From assembly GCF_000277645.1 (NCBI RefSeq), contig NZ_AKGG01000012.1, positions 124,001-188,000 of the forward strand: a stretch of DNA of 64,000 nt. The letters run 5' to 3'. Under the pieces are notes generated by a model that was not told where the DNA came from, searched no databases, and saw only the letters and a list, made by a program, of their open reading frames with translations. Position 1 is the stretch's first letter. Each line of letters starts with the position of its first letter. The translations under genes were made by a program, and so were the position numbers. Positions 15,527 through 21,854 of this stretch are shown in pieces. Source of the DNA: Weissella koreensis KCTC 3621 (lineage in GTDB: Bacteria; Bacillota; Bacilli; Lactobacillales; Lactobacillaceae).

Positions 15527-16120
15527 CTATTTTACTTTTACATCAATAAAATCAAAAACACTAGGACGCCCCTCATATTGAGAAACTTTGCTTAATTTTC
15601 CTGTCCATGTATACTCTTTATTGAATTCTAAATCTTGATGAGATTCAGTCGTCATAACAATATCTACCTGTTTCCCTGCAATAGTTTTACCGATTAGATA
15701 TGATGAAAAATTATTCTCATTTGAATTGAAATCGCTTAAATTATCTGTATCTCCACTAGTATCATCTATTTCACTTGTAAATTGTATTTGTTTGTTTAAA
15801 TATTTTTTAGATGCTTCTTTATAATCATTGTCAAATGAATTTATTAAATCTTGTTTAGTGATTTTTATGTCATTATTCTTTTTACTAATACCCACATCAT
15901 GATTATTAATAGGTTTAGATATTTCTTTATTATGCGGAAATAACATTGTTACAATAATAATTATTGCAATGAATGAAATAATAGATTTACCAATTTTGCC
16001 ATAAAAAGACCATATATCAATTAAAGGAACTTCCCTACTAGCAAATCCTTCAGTAAATTTTTTTACTAAATAGGCAAATATAATAAGTCCTATTATTGTT
16101 CCTAATACCCTAAATAACAT
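15527..16120 (-). CDS. Two-TM protein with C-terminal OB-fold-like domain
   Basis: 197 residues. Two membrane helices at about 5-20 and 45-63, then an extracellular part with a Ser/Asn/Asp linker. The pattern DYKEASKKYLNKQIQFTSEIDD ... IVMTTES..DLEFNKEYTWTGKLSKV resembles the tRNA_anti-like OB-fold family found in small envelope proteins of phages and Firmicutes. That assignment is tentative. No clear Shine-Dalgarno. Within the prophage region; membrane-anchored proteins like this often modify the host surface, but function is unknown. Confidence 0.6.
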   Translation of the reverse strand: MLFRVLGTIIGLIIFAYLVKKFTEGFASREVPLIDIWSFYGKIGKSIISFIAIIIIVTMLFPHNKEISKPINNHDVGISKKNNDIKITKQDLINSFDNDYKEASKKYLNKQIQFTSEIDDTSGDTDNLSDFNSNENNFSSYLIGKTIAGKQVDIVMTTESHQDLEFNKEYTWTGKLSKVSQYEGRPSVFDFIDVKVK

Positions 16121-16234
16121 TATCTACTCCCAAAAACAAAAATTATTTCATCATTATTATCTATATAGAAAAAATATAAGTAAATACATTTGATAAAATA
16201 TCAAATTAAGTTTAACAATGATAATAATATAGTA

Positions 16235-16951
16235 TCAATATATTGAATCATGATCCAGCAAATTAACAAGTTTTTTTACTTCATTGTTACGATACTCGAT
16301 AATAGGAACTCCATCAAAATAATTTTGCTTATACTTCGGCTTAGCTACATTGGTTATAACCATTCTGAGACCTGAAACAGTTCGATCTCCTTTAGCAGTA
16401 TAAACCTTAATTAAATAACCATTTTCACGTCCATTCAAATCAAACTTTTTCTGATAATGAATACCAAACAAAGGATTCTTTTCTACTGAATCATCAGTAA
16501 CCAGAACAACACCTCGTGGATCAATCGATTCAATCCGTTCTTCAGTATTCTTATCATCAATCGCTTTAAGGTATAACAACTCATAAGCTACTCCAAATAC
16601 AGACAAATCTTTTTCCAGTTCGGTATCGTGAGATATATTGTCCATCTCATCAAAAGAATCTTGAATGGCTTTAATATTCTTTCCTGGTGCTGCTGTGTAG
16701 CTAAATGGTTTTCCTGTAACAAATCCAACAGCCATATCAGTAACATACTTAGCGTGATTTATTACTACCTTATTAGCTTTACTATTATTACTTAACTTAC
16801 GAGTCAACACATCGTGTTTGCCGTTATAATAACGATCTAACTTATCGAATCGTTTCTTGTTATGAGCTTGTTTTCGCAATATAAAGTCTAATAATTTAAG
16901 ACTAGGATTATTAACATCCCCTGCCAATTCTCTATCAATTGGAAATCCCAA
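16235..16951 (-). pseudogene. Phage portal protein, C-terminally truncated
   Basis: About 238 residues matching the N-terminal half of SPP1 gp6-type portal proteins: LRKQAHNKKRFDKLDRYYNGKHDV, NKVVINHAKYVTDMAVGFVTGKPF, SVFGVAYELLYL, IDPRGVVLVTDDS and GVPIIEYRNNE. Full portals have 430-500 residues; this one stops right after the last motif, so the gene has lost its C-terminal half. The start is TTG at 16951, six bases after AGGAGG, not the longer frame. Directly downstream of the terminase remnant, as in intact tailed phages. Confidence 0.8.
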
Positions 16952-16961
16952 AATGTTCCTC

Positions 16962-17105
16962 CTAACCAAAAAGGCCAGACGGTTTGTCTGACACCTTTAC
17001 TGTTCTATTCTTATAAAGAACCATGAATACAAAGTAACGTATTACATCCATACTATGATCATGTTCTTTAACTGGCTTATCTTCACAACGTTTTCTGCGG
17101 TTACC
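16962..17105 (-). pseudogene. Terminase large subunit, C-terminal remnant
   Basis: A frame of about 47 residues ends at TAG (16962-16964). It reads NRRKRCEDKPVKEHDHSMDV IRYFVF and so on; the D-x-P-V-K-E-x-D-H-x-M-D-x-x-R-Y block is the very C-terminus of large terminase ATPases. All upstream parts of the protein are missing and the frame joins unrelated sequence at about 17105. It lies in front of the portal gene, the normal order. Confidence 0.75.
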
Positions 17106-17112
17106 TCCCAAA

Positions 17113-17259
17113 TTATTCGTTAAAAACTAATTCTTCAAGGGCTTCAGTTGTCACCTTAGAAACATTAATATTTTGCTTCTTAGCAATGTTATTTAAATAT
17201 TCTGGAATAGATATATTACGTCTAACTGTCTTTGAACGACCTTTTCTATACTCTTTCAT
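17113..17259 (-). CDS. Ribbon-helix-helix protein, HicB C-terminal-like (48 residues)
   Basis: Not annotated in longer frames but clear: it starts ATG at 17259, overlapping the stop of the upstream membrane gene as ATGA, and ends TAA at 17113. The peptide KTVRRNISIPEYLNNIAKKQ followed by NINVSKVTTEALEELV is the DNA-binding ribbon-helix-helix that forms the C-terminus of HicB antitoxins. The HicB N-terminal fold and a HicA toxin are absent, so it is either a small repressor or a fragment caught at the deletion junction with the terminase scrap. Confidence 0.55.
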   Translation of the reverse strand: MKEYRKGRSKTVRRNISIPEYLNNIAKKQNINVSKVTTEALEELVFNE

Positions 17260-17618
17260 TCCATATTAATTCCAATATGATATATTTCAAAAGTCGGATA
17301 TTTTATACCACTAATTTGAATCGCTATAGTAACAACCAGAACTATTAAAGAGCTGGTTATTGCCATCATCATCACATTATTTAATTCCCTTCTGCTTTTT
17401 TTGTCATTTAGAATACGCTTCATAATGTTTGTACTTGTTATAGATATTAATATTCCAAACATGCCAACATAGAATCCAAAAACGATAGACACAAAAGTTA
17501 CTATAGAATTCATTCCATCTTTAATTCCACTCATAGAAAAGATATTAAATTTAAAAGTATAAATAAATATTCCAATAAATATAGATATAACTATTGGCAT
17601 TACTTTAAATTTATTCAT
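17256..17618 (-). CDS. Four-TM hypothetical membrane protein
   Basis: 120 residues with about three to four membrane helices (8-25, 38-62, 80-106). A short basic stretch MKRILNDKKSRRELNN separates helices 2 and 3. AGAGGTGAT precedes the ATG. No family recognised. Found between the repressor-side small genes and the structural remnants of the prophage; could be holin-like or an exclusion protein, but nothing specific supports either. Confidence 0.55.
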   Translation of the reverse strand: MNKFKVMPIVISIFIGIFIYTFKFNIFSMSGIKDGMNSIVTFVSIVFGFYVGMFGILISITSTNIMKRILNDKKSRRELNNVMMMAITSSLIVLVVTIAIQISGIKYPTFEIYHIGINME

Positions 17619-17697
17619 AGTATCACCTCTTTTCTCTAATCCCTTATATCCTCTTTTATTGTATTAGGTGTAAAAACGGTTTGCATCTTTATTCTTA

Positions 17698-17808
17698 TCA
17701 TATGTAGGCTTTACGTAAATCATCTATAAACTTCCATCTTCGCTTACCACTCATAAAATAATATTCTTGAAAGTAAAGTCCATCTGTATTTTTATATGCG
17801 TATTTCAT
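17698..17808 (-). CDS. Small phage-type ORF (36 residues)
   Basis: ATG at 17808, TGA at 17698. Peptide starts MKYAYKNTDGLYFQEYYFMS and ends in a basic WKFIDDLRKAYI. High aromatic content, no membrane segment. Third of three small co-oriented frames leftward from the switch region. Unsupported by a strong ribosome binding site. Confidence 0.3.
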   Translation of the reverse strand: MKYAYKNTDGLYFQEYYFMSGKRRWKFIDDLRKAYI

Positions 17809-17824
17809 CGCCCTAACATCTTTT

Positions 17825-17926
17825 CTAATCTGCAAAATTTAAAATATTCTTCATTTCTTCAATGTATTTCTTTTCATATTTTGTAAATTCTGAATCGTTT
17901 TGAATTTTTTGAATTAATGAACTCAA
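17825..17926 (-). CDS. Small phage-type ORF (33 residues, TTG start)
   Basis: TTG at 17926 with AAAGG eight bases upstream; TAG at 17825. Charged helical peptide (LIQKIQNDSEFTKYEKKY...). The same frame extends upstream through one stop (TAA at 17966) to an ATG at 18046 that has a good AGGAG; so an alternative reading is one 73-codon gene with a nonsense codon. Confidence 0.3.
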   Translation of the reverse strand: MSSLIQKIQNDSEFTKYEKKYIEEMKNILNFAD

Positions 17927-17937
17927 ATAAAAACCTT

Positions 17938-18054
17938 TTAATGTTGTTCCCTTGCTGTTATAAATTTATCCAGCCAACCACTCATATGATCCATTAATTT
18001 TATTAAGTACATTATCAATGCGAATGTACAAAGAACTTGAGGCCATATATTCAT
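17938..18054 (-). CDS. Small hydrophobic ORF (38 residues) next to the switch region
   Basis: ATG at 18054, TAA at 17938. Begins MNIWPQVLCTFALIMYLIKL, one membrane helix followed by an amphipathic segment. AAGGAG is directly adjacent to this ATG, which is too close, while it is well spaced for the alternative ATG at 18046 in another frame. So the frame in use is uncertain. Confidence 0.3.
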   Translation of the reverse strand: MNIWPQVLCTFALIMYLIKLMDHMSGWLDKFITAREQH

Positions 18055-18104
18055 CTCCTTTTCTGTTTAATTTGTTAATTGAATTAATAAATTCATTTAC
18101 AAAA

Positions 18105-18122
18105 AGTACAATACATTGTACT
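18105..18122. promoter_or_regulatory. Palindromic operator AGTACAA-TACA-TTGTACT
   Basis: Perfect 7-bp inverted repeat in the divergent region between the XRE repressor and the leftward small genes. The same half-site occurs as AGTACAA at 18254-18260 and TTGTACT at 18298-18304. Spacing and position fit repressor operators of a lysogeny switch. Confidence 0.6.
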
Positions 18123-18253
18123 ATAAATGCATACGAAATAACCCTATATATAACACGCTTGCACTTTTTATAGTATGACAGCTAAAGCTTTCTTGTTATA
18201 TTTCTAGGTTTTATTTGTTATTCAAAATAATTAATTGTCTTAACAAACGTTAT

Positions 18254-18304
18254 AGTACAACCTTTTGTGATTATTATAAAGGGTTAATTTCAATCAATTG
18301 TACT
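18254..18304. promoter_or_regulatory. Further AGTACAA/TTGTACT half-sites before the repressor gene
   Basis: AGTACAA at 18254-18260 and TTGTACT at 18298-18304, upstream of the repressor start at 18334. They match the halves of the operator at 18105 and would permit autoregulation. Confidence 0.45.
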
Positions 18305-18333
18305 TTTATTAGAAATACCGGAGTGAATTAAAA

Positions 18334-18672
18334 ATGTCTCTTTTAGATATAACTAAAAAAACAGCTAAAGAACGTGGCTTATCCCTTACAGATGTAGCAA
18401 CAAAAGCAGGAATTGCACAAAAATCAATTTATCAATGGAAGACGGTTACACCGAAAGTTGATACTTTGAAAGCTGTTGCAGATGTATTAGGAGTAACTAC
18501 CGATTATCTTTTAGGGACCACAGATGAAAAAAATCCCCATCGAGCTGATGAGGATGGCATGGAAGAATTTTACAGAATAGATCTCTCTCGTGTCCCAAAG
18601 TCAGAAAGAGACACGATTAAAAAAGCGTTAGATAAATATACACGTTTCCTCTTAGATGATATGTGGAAATAA
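18334..18672 (+). CDS. XRE-family phage repressor (CI-like)
   Basis: 112 residues. Helix-turn-helix in about residues 15-62 (LSLTDVATKAGIAQKSIYQW, then VDTLKAVADVLGVTTDYLLG), a typical phage CI/Rro type N-terminus. The C-terminal part (EEFYRIDLSRVPKSERDTIKKALDKYTRFLLDD) is a short helical domain, with no LexA-like autoprotease, so induction would work via the ImmA-like protease downstream. Palindromic operators lie upstream. This gene appears intact. Confidence 0.85.
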   Translation: MSLLDITKKTAKERGLSLTDVATKAGIAQKSIYQWKTVTPKVDTLKAVADVLGVTTDYLLGTTDEKNPHRADEDGMEEFYRIDLSRVPKSERDTIKKALDKYTRFLLDDMWK

Positions 18673-18677
18673 TATAT

Positions 18678-19368
18678 ATGCTAGATACTCAATTTAAATC
18701 ATTATTCAATAAATCAGCATCCTTAGCATTAAAAGTGGCAATTTTTACTGATACAAAAGTTGACTTAATAACATGGGAAAACTATGTCCAACTTAAACTT
18801 AGAAATAAAAATAGGTGAAGAGTATTTCCCATATGAAATTAAAGACTTTTTATCTGGTAAGACTGTCTATAAAAATGGTCAACCAAGAATTGGAATAAAC
18901 CCATACCTGCCTATAACTCGTCAGCCTTTCACTCTATCTCACGAATTGAGCCACTATATTTTACATATAAATAATAATTTATTTCAATCTCAAAACTTTA
19001 ATAGTTTGATTAACGATGAATTTAATGGACGAAATTTAGAAGAACAAGAAGCTGATACGTTAGTAAGCTATATAATGGTTAATCCGTATGCTTTTATGCG
19101 TGCATTCGCTCTCAAAAACAATTAGGATGACATAACAGAATATTTTGAAATGTCCTCCACTGCTCTTTATCATCGAGTAATGTATTATCTTGTTTCTCAA
19201 AAAGAGTGCGATTTTTATGAATCACAACGCATTATTAAAAACTATGAAAATGGTAATTATGATGAGTTGTCTTCTATGTTATACATGGATATAAATAATT
19301 TAATCGATTATGCTGGTAGTTCTGAATTCGATTTTATTTCTGAATCTATATTTGAAATTATAAGTTAA
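18678..19368 (+). pseudogene. ImmA/IrrE-family metallopeptidase, interrupted
   Basis: The middle frame (18784-19122) contains RIGINPYLPITRQPFTLSHE LSHYIL, where HELSH (HEXXH) is the zinc motif of ImmA-type proteases that cleave phage repressors. An N-terminal piece (18678-18818, MLDTQFKSLFNKS...) is in another frame, and a TAG at 19123-19125 interrupts the reading frame that then continues, in phase, DDITEYFEMSSTALYHRVMY to 19368, exactly the C-terminal helix-turn-helix-like part of the family. So one frameshift and one nonsense codon. It lies 5 bases after the repressor, as usual for cI-immA pairs. Confidence 0.78.
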
Positions 19369-19373
19369 TATCA

Positions 19374-19390
19374 TGTGCTAAGCATCCACA
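19374..19390 (+). promoter_or_regulatory. Leader hairpin L3
   Basis: TGTG, nine bases CTAAGCATC, CACA. The stem differs from L1/L2/L5 by a compensatory C-G to T-A change and keeps the 9-nt loop. AAGGAG follows before the Ltp gene. Confidence 0.6.
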
Positions 19391-19415
19391 ATAAAAGGCT
19401 CAAGGAGTAGGTATT

Positions 19416-19949
19416 ATGAGTAAGAAGATCACTGACGAGAACGGAAACACATACGTTCAAAAGAAGCCTTTTTATAAGCGCGTCTGGTTCTGGATATTAG
19501 CAATCATTGTTGTAGCAATTATTGCTTCAAGTATGGGTGGAGATTCAGATGATAATAGTTCAAATGGATCATCACAAGCTGCTGATTCAAGTATTAGTAA
19601 TGATTCTGAATCTAGTTCAGAATCAGAAAGTGACTCATCAGTTCCAACTGAATATAAATCAGCATTAAACAAAGCTAAGTCGTATTCATCTATGATGAAC
19701 ATGTCTAAGGCAGGTATTTACGACCAATTAACCGCTGATGCTGGTGAACAATTTAGTGCTGAAGCTGCACAATATGCAATTGATAATTTAGATGCTGATT
19801 ATAATAAATATGCTCTGAAGAAAGCAAAGTCATACCAAGATGATATGTCAATGTCTCCAGATGCAATCCAAGAACAATTAACTTCTGACGCTGGAGAAAA
19901 ATTCACTCCAGAAGAAGCAGCTTATGCTATTCAACATTTGAACGATTAA
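19416..19949 (+). CDS. Ltp-type superinfection exclusion membrane protein
   Basis: 177 residues. Short cytoplasmic part with a YVQKKPFYKRVW stretch, one membrane helix (about 22-39), a Ser/Asp/Glu-rich linker (40-78) and two tandem Ltp repeats (about 80-126 and 129-175), each with ALxKAKSY...M SxxxIYDQLTxDAGEQF...AAxYAIxxL. This is the host cell surface-exposed lipoprotein (Ltp) domain; Ltp of phage TP-J34 blocks DNA injection by superinfecting phage. Here the anchor is a transmembrane helix, not a lipobox. It lies next to the repressor cassette, the usual place for exclusion genes. Confidence 0.85.
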   Translation: MSKKITDENGNTYVQKKPFYKRVWFWILAIIVVAIIASSMGGDSDDNSSNGSSQAADSSISNDSESSSESESDSSVPTEYKSALNKAKSYSSMMNMSKAGIYDQLTADAGEQFSAEAAQYAIDNLDADYNKYALKKAKSYQDDMSMSPDAIQEQLTSDAGEKFTPEEAAYAIQHLND

Positions 19950-19955
19950 TCCACT

Positions 19956-19972
19956 TCCCGCCTCTGGCGGGA
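19956..19972 (+). repeat. Intercistronic GC-rich hairpin, copy 1
   Basis: TCCCGCC-tct-GGCGGGA followed by TACATA, six bases after the stop of the Ltp gene. No T-run, so it is not a canonical terminator. Copy 2 at 20376. Confidence 0.55.
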
Positions 19973-19980
19973 TACATATA

Positions 19981-19997
19981 CGTGTTTAAAATTCACG
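19981..19997 (+). promoter_or_regulatory. Leader hairpin L4
   Basis: CGTG, nine bases TTTAAAATT, CACG, then ATAAACTTT and AAGGAG before the DUF2628-like gene. Confidence 0.6.
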
Positions 19998-20023
19998 ATA
20001 AACTTTTTAAGGAGTAGTTAGTT

Positions 20024-20362
20024 ATGAATGAAGAAAATAGTAAAGTAACGCCGCAAGAAGTTAAAGGATGGAGTTGGGGAGCCTTTATGTTTAGTTGGAT
20101 CTGGGGATTTGGAAACAAGTCTTATCTAACATTTTTTACATTAATTCCTATCTTTGGTTTCATTTGGCGTTTCGTTTGCGGATTCAAAGGAAACGATTGG
20201 GCTTGGAAAAAAGGTAATTATTCATCTGTTGATGAATTTAAAAAAGTTCAGTCTACTTGGAATCGTGCTGGATTGTTCTTATTTATTTTAGCCATAGCTT
20301 TATCCGTTATTATTAACATAGCCATCCGCTTTATTTTGATTCCCGATCTTTTAAACATGTAA
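20024..20362 (+). CDS. DUF2628-like small membrane protein
   Basis: 112 residues. WSWGAFMFSWIWGFGNKSYLTFF..IPIFGFIWRF..G.KGNDWAWKKGNYSSVDEFKKVQ.TWNRAG then a C-terminal helix; this is the family seen in lactobacilli and phages, often wrongly annotated as ribonuclease G. Three membrane segments. Its function is unknown. AAGGAG and leader hairpin L4 precede the ATG. Confidence 0.75.
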   Translation: MNEENSKVTPQEVKGWSWGAFMFSWIWGFGNKSYLTFFTLIPIFGFIWRFVCGFKGNDWAWKKGNYSSVDEFKKVQSTWNRAGLFLFILAIALSVIINIAIRFILIPDLLNM

Positions 20363-20375
20363 TACTAGTAACCTC

Positions 20376-20393
20376 ATCCCGTCTCTGCGGGAT
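20376..20393 (+). repeat. Intercistronic GC-rich hairpin, copy 2
   Basis: ATCCCG-tctctg-CGGGAT followed by ACATA, after the stop of the DUF2628-like gene. Same design as the hairpin at 19956. Confidence 0.55.
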
Positions 20394-20433
20394 ACATAAA
20401 TATTTACATTGAAAGGCATAACAAGGATTTAAT

Positions 20434-20559
20434 ATGACACACTTTTCAAACACTATAGCTCCACCCTATATAATGTTAATTACAGCTTTACTAACATTTT
20501 TATGCGTAATAATTTTCATTATATTGCTTAATTTTTATGAAAAACATTTGAAAAAATAA
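20434..20559 (+). CDS. Small single-TM protein (41 residues)
   Basis: ATG at 20434 and TAA at 20557-20559. MTHFSNTIAPPYIMLITALL begins a protein with one hydrophobic helix and a Lys-rich tail (YEKHLKK). AAGGAT is about nine bases upstream of the ATG. It falls in the same stretch of small envelope genes. Could be a holin-like or exclusion-related peptide; not recognised. Confidence 0.45.
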   Translation: MTHFSNTIAPPYIMLITALLTFLCVIIFIILLNFYEKHLKK

Positions 20560-20591
20560 TAAATAAAAATTCCTACCAAAGTAAGGAATTA

Positions 20592-20618
20592 TTGACCTGC
20601 AAGTCGTTAAACTGCCAC
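20592..20618 (+). repeat. Conserved 5' flank of the tRNA-Met cassette
   Basis: TTGACCTGCAAGTCGTTAAA plus seven bases, matching 11552-11578 and 10806-10832. Confidence 0.6.
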
Positions 20619-20692
20619 GGACCTTTAGCTCAGTTGGTTAGAGCAAACGGCTCATAACCGTTCGGTCGTCGGTTCGAGTCCGACAGGGTCCA
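20619..20692 (+). tRNA. tRNA-Met (CAT), elongator type, second copy
   Basis: Differs from the 11579 copy in one base: AACGG/CCGTT here pairs completely, so this is the better-formed gene. It lies inside the prophage region between small envelope genes. Leader hairpin L5 begins three bases after its end, so the tRNA and the following gene may be one transcript. Confidence 0.9.
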
Positions 20693-20694
20693 TA

Positions 20695-20711
20695 CGTGCT
20701 TAATATCCACG
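20695..20711 (+). promoter_or_regulatory. Leader hairpin L5
   Basis: CGTG, nine bases CTTAATATC, CACG, GTAAACTG, then AAGGAG before the gene at 20740. Confidence 0.6.
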
Positions 20712-20739
20712 GTAAACTGTTTATTTTAAGGAGCAGGAA

Positions 20740-21675
20740 ATGGATTTAGATAAAATATTATCTATATTTAAGAAGAAAAGTTTTTTGATAACATTGCTTT
20801 GTGTATTGTTAAGCATTGTCATGCTAATTGTGAGTGATAAAGCTAGTAAACAAAATACAGAACATAAACATGATCAAAAAACTTATTTATATATATCTGA
20901 TAAATTGCTCTCTTATGATGATCTTTCATATCATAATACTGATAAAAATGGATTATTTAAATTCAAACCGAAAACCCATAAAAATACTCATTTGACAATT
21001 TATAATGGTGAAGTTAAAAATAAAGAAATTATCTTTGAATCTAAAAAATATGATAATTCTGAAATAACTTTAGATCTATCTAAAACAAAAGATTTTGAAC
21101 AAAGCGGTGGCTTTCACATCATCGTAGTTGCAAAGCAAAAAGGACTTCCTAAAAATAAGAAATCATTTGATTTATCAAATAAATCTCCACTATATGAATC
21201 TTACGTTAGTTCACTAAATAGCGTTGAAGATGAAAAAGCAAGAAAAGAATATAGTGAGAGTGTTGAAAATGTAAAAACATCTAGTTCGAGTTCCGAACAA
21301 AGTTCCACAGAAATATCTACTTCGTCAGACTCTTCTACTGATATGAACAGTACAATTAAAGATTTAGTTGGTACTAGTTCTGATTTTAAGAAGGTAAAGG
21401 TCAATGGTAGTTACGTTGCTGATCCATATAATGCAGTAATAACCGTAACTTCTGATAAAGATGTTCGTGTAGTCATGGCGGCCATTCTTGAAAATATGCA
21501 AAAAAATGCTGGTGATAAGTTAAATAATTTTGATTCTATTTCTATCAGCATAAAAGATTCTAATGGAAATTATGCACTTAAAACTGATTACAATGTATCT
21601 ACTATTATGAATAATTCAAAAGTGTACGAACCATTTAAGGTCAAGTCATTGGCTAATAGCTGGTCTGAAAATTAA
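20740..21675 (+). CDS. Membrane-anchored surface protein with Ser-rich linker
   Basis: 311 residues. One membrane helix near 15-32 (FLITLLCVLLSIVMLIVS), an extracellular beta-like part (YLYISDKLLSYDDLSYHNTD..., GEVKNKEIIFESKKYDN...), a Ser/Glu/Thr linker around 185-205 and a C-terminal alpha/beta domain ending VYEPFKVKSLANSWSEN. No known family recognised. It has leader hairpin L5 and a close AAGGAG. A small-RNA terminator (opposite strand) follows its stop. By position and type it may be another prophage-encoded surface-modifying protein. Confidence 0.65.
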   Translation: MDLDKILSIFKKKSFLITLLCVLLSIVMLIVSDKASKQNTEHKHDQKTYLYISDKLLSYDDLSYHNTDKNGLFKFKPKTHKNTHLTIYNGEVKNKEIIFESKKYDNSEITLDLSKTKDFEQSGGFHIIVVAKQKGLPKNKKSFDLSNKSPLYESYVSSLNSVEDEKARKEYSESVENVKTSSSSSEQSSTEISTSSDSSTDMNSTIKDLVGTSSDFKKVKVNGSYVADPYNAVITVTSDKDVRVVMAAILENMQKNAGDKLNNFDSISISIKDSNGNYALKTDYNVSTIMNNSKVYEPFKVKSLANSWSEN

Positions 21676-21687
21676 CACAACAAATAA

Positions 21688-21765
21688 AAAAACGCATATC
21701 CCCAACTCCGCTAAAAGTAAGGATATGCGTCAAAAAATGAAAGTAACTAGTTAAAGCTCTTTCGA
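21688..21765 (-). ncRNA. Candidate small RNA, family 2, copy 2
   Basis: Minus strand: TTTAAA (21795-21800), 17 bases, TATAAT (21772-21777), a transcript of about 78 bases starting near 21765 with GAAAGAGCTTTAACTAG, and terminator ACGCATATCC ... GGGATATGCGT followed by seven T. It converges on the stop of the gene at 20740. Matches copy 1 at 15240 in promoter, 5' segment and stem design. Confidence 0.6.
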
Positions 21766-21854
21766 GTATTTATTATACCAGACCCGAGCATATCTTTAAA
21801 ACTACTTACTCATTATTAGATTTTTTAGGCTAGGGGCCTTAAAGGAGAAATAAG

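Noticed and set aside
17113..17259. A complete HicAB toxin-antitoxin system
   Set aside because: Only the ribbon-helix-helix end of HicB is present; no HicA gene is adjacent.
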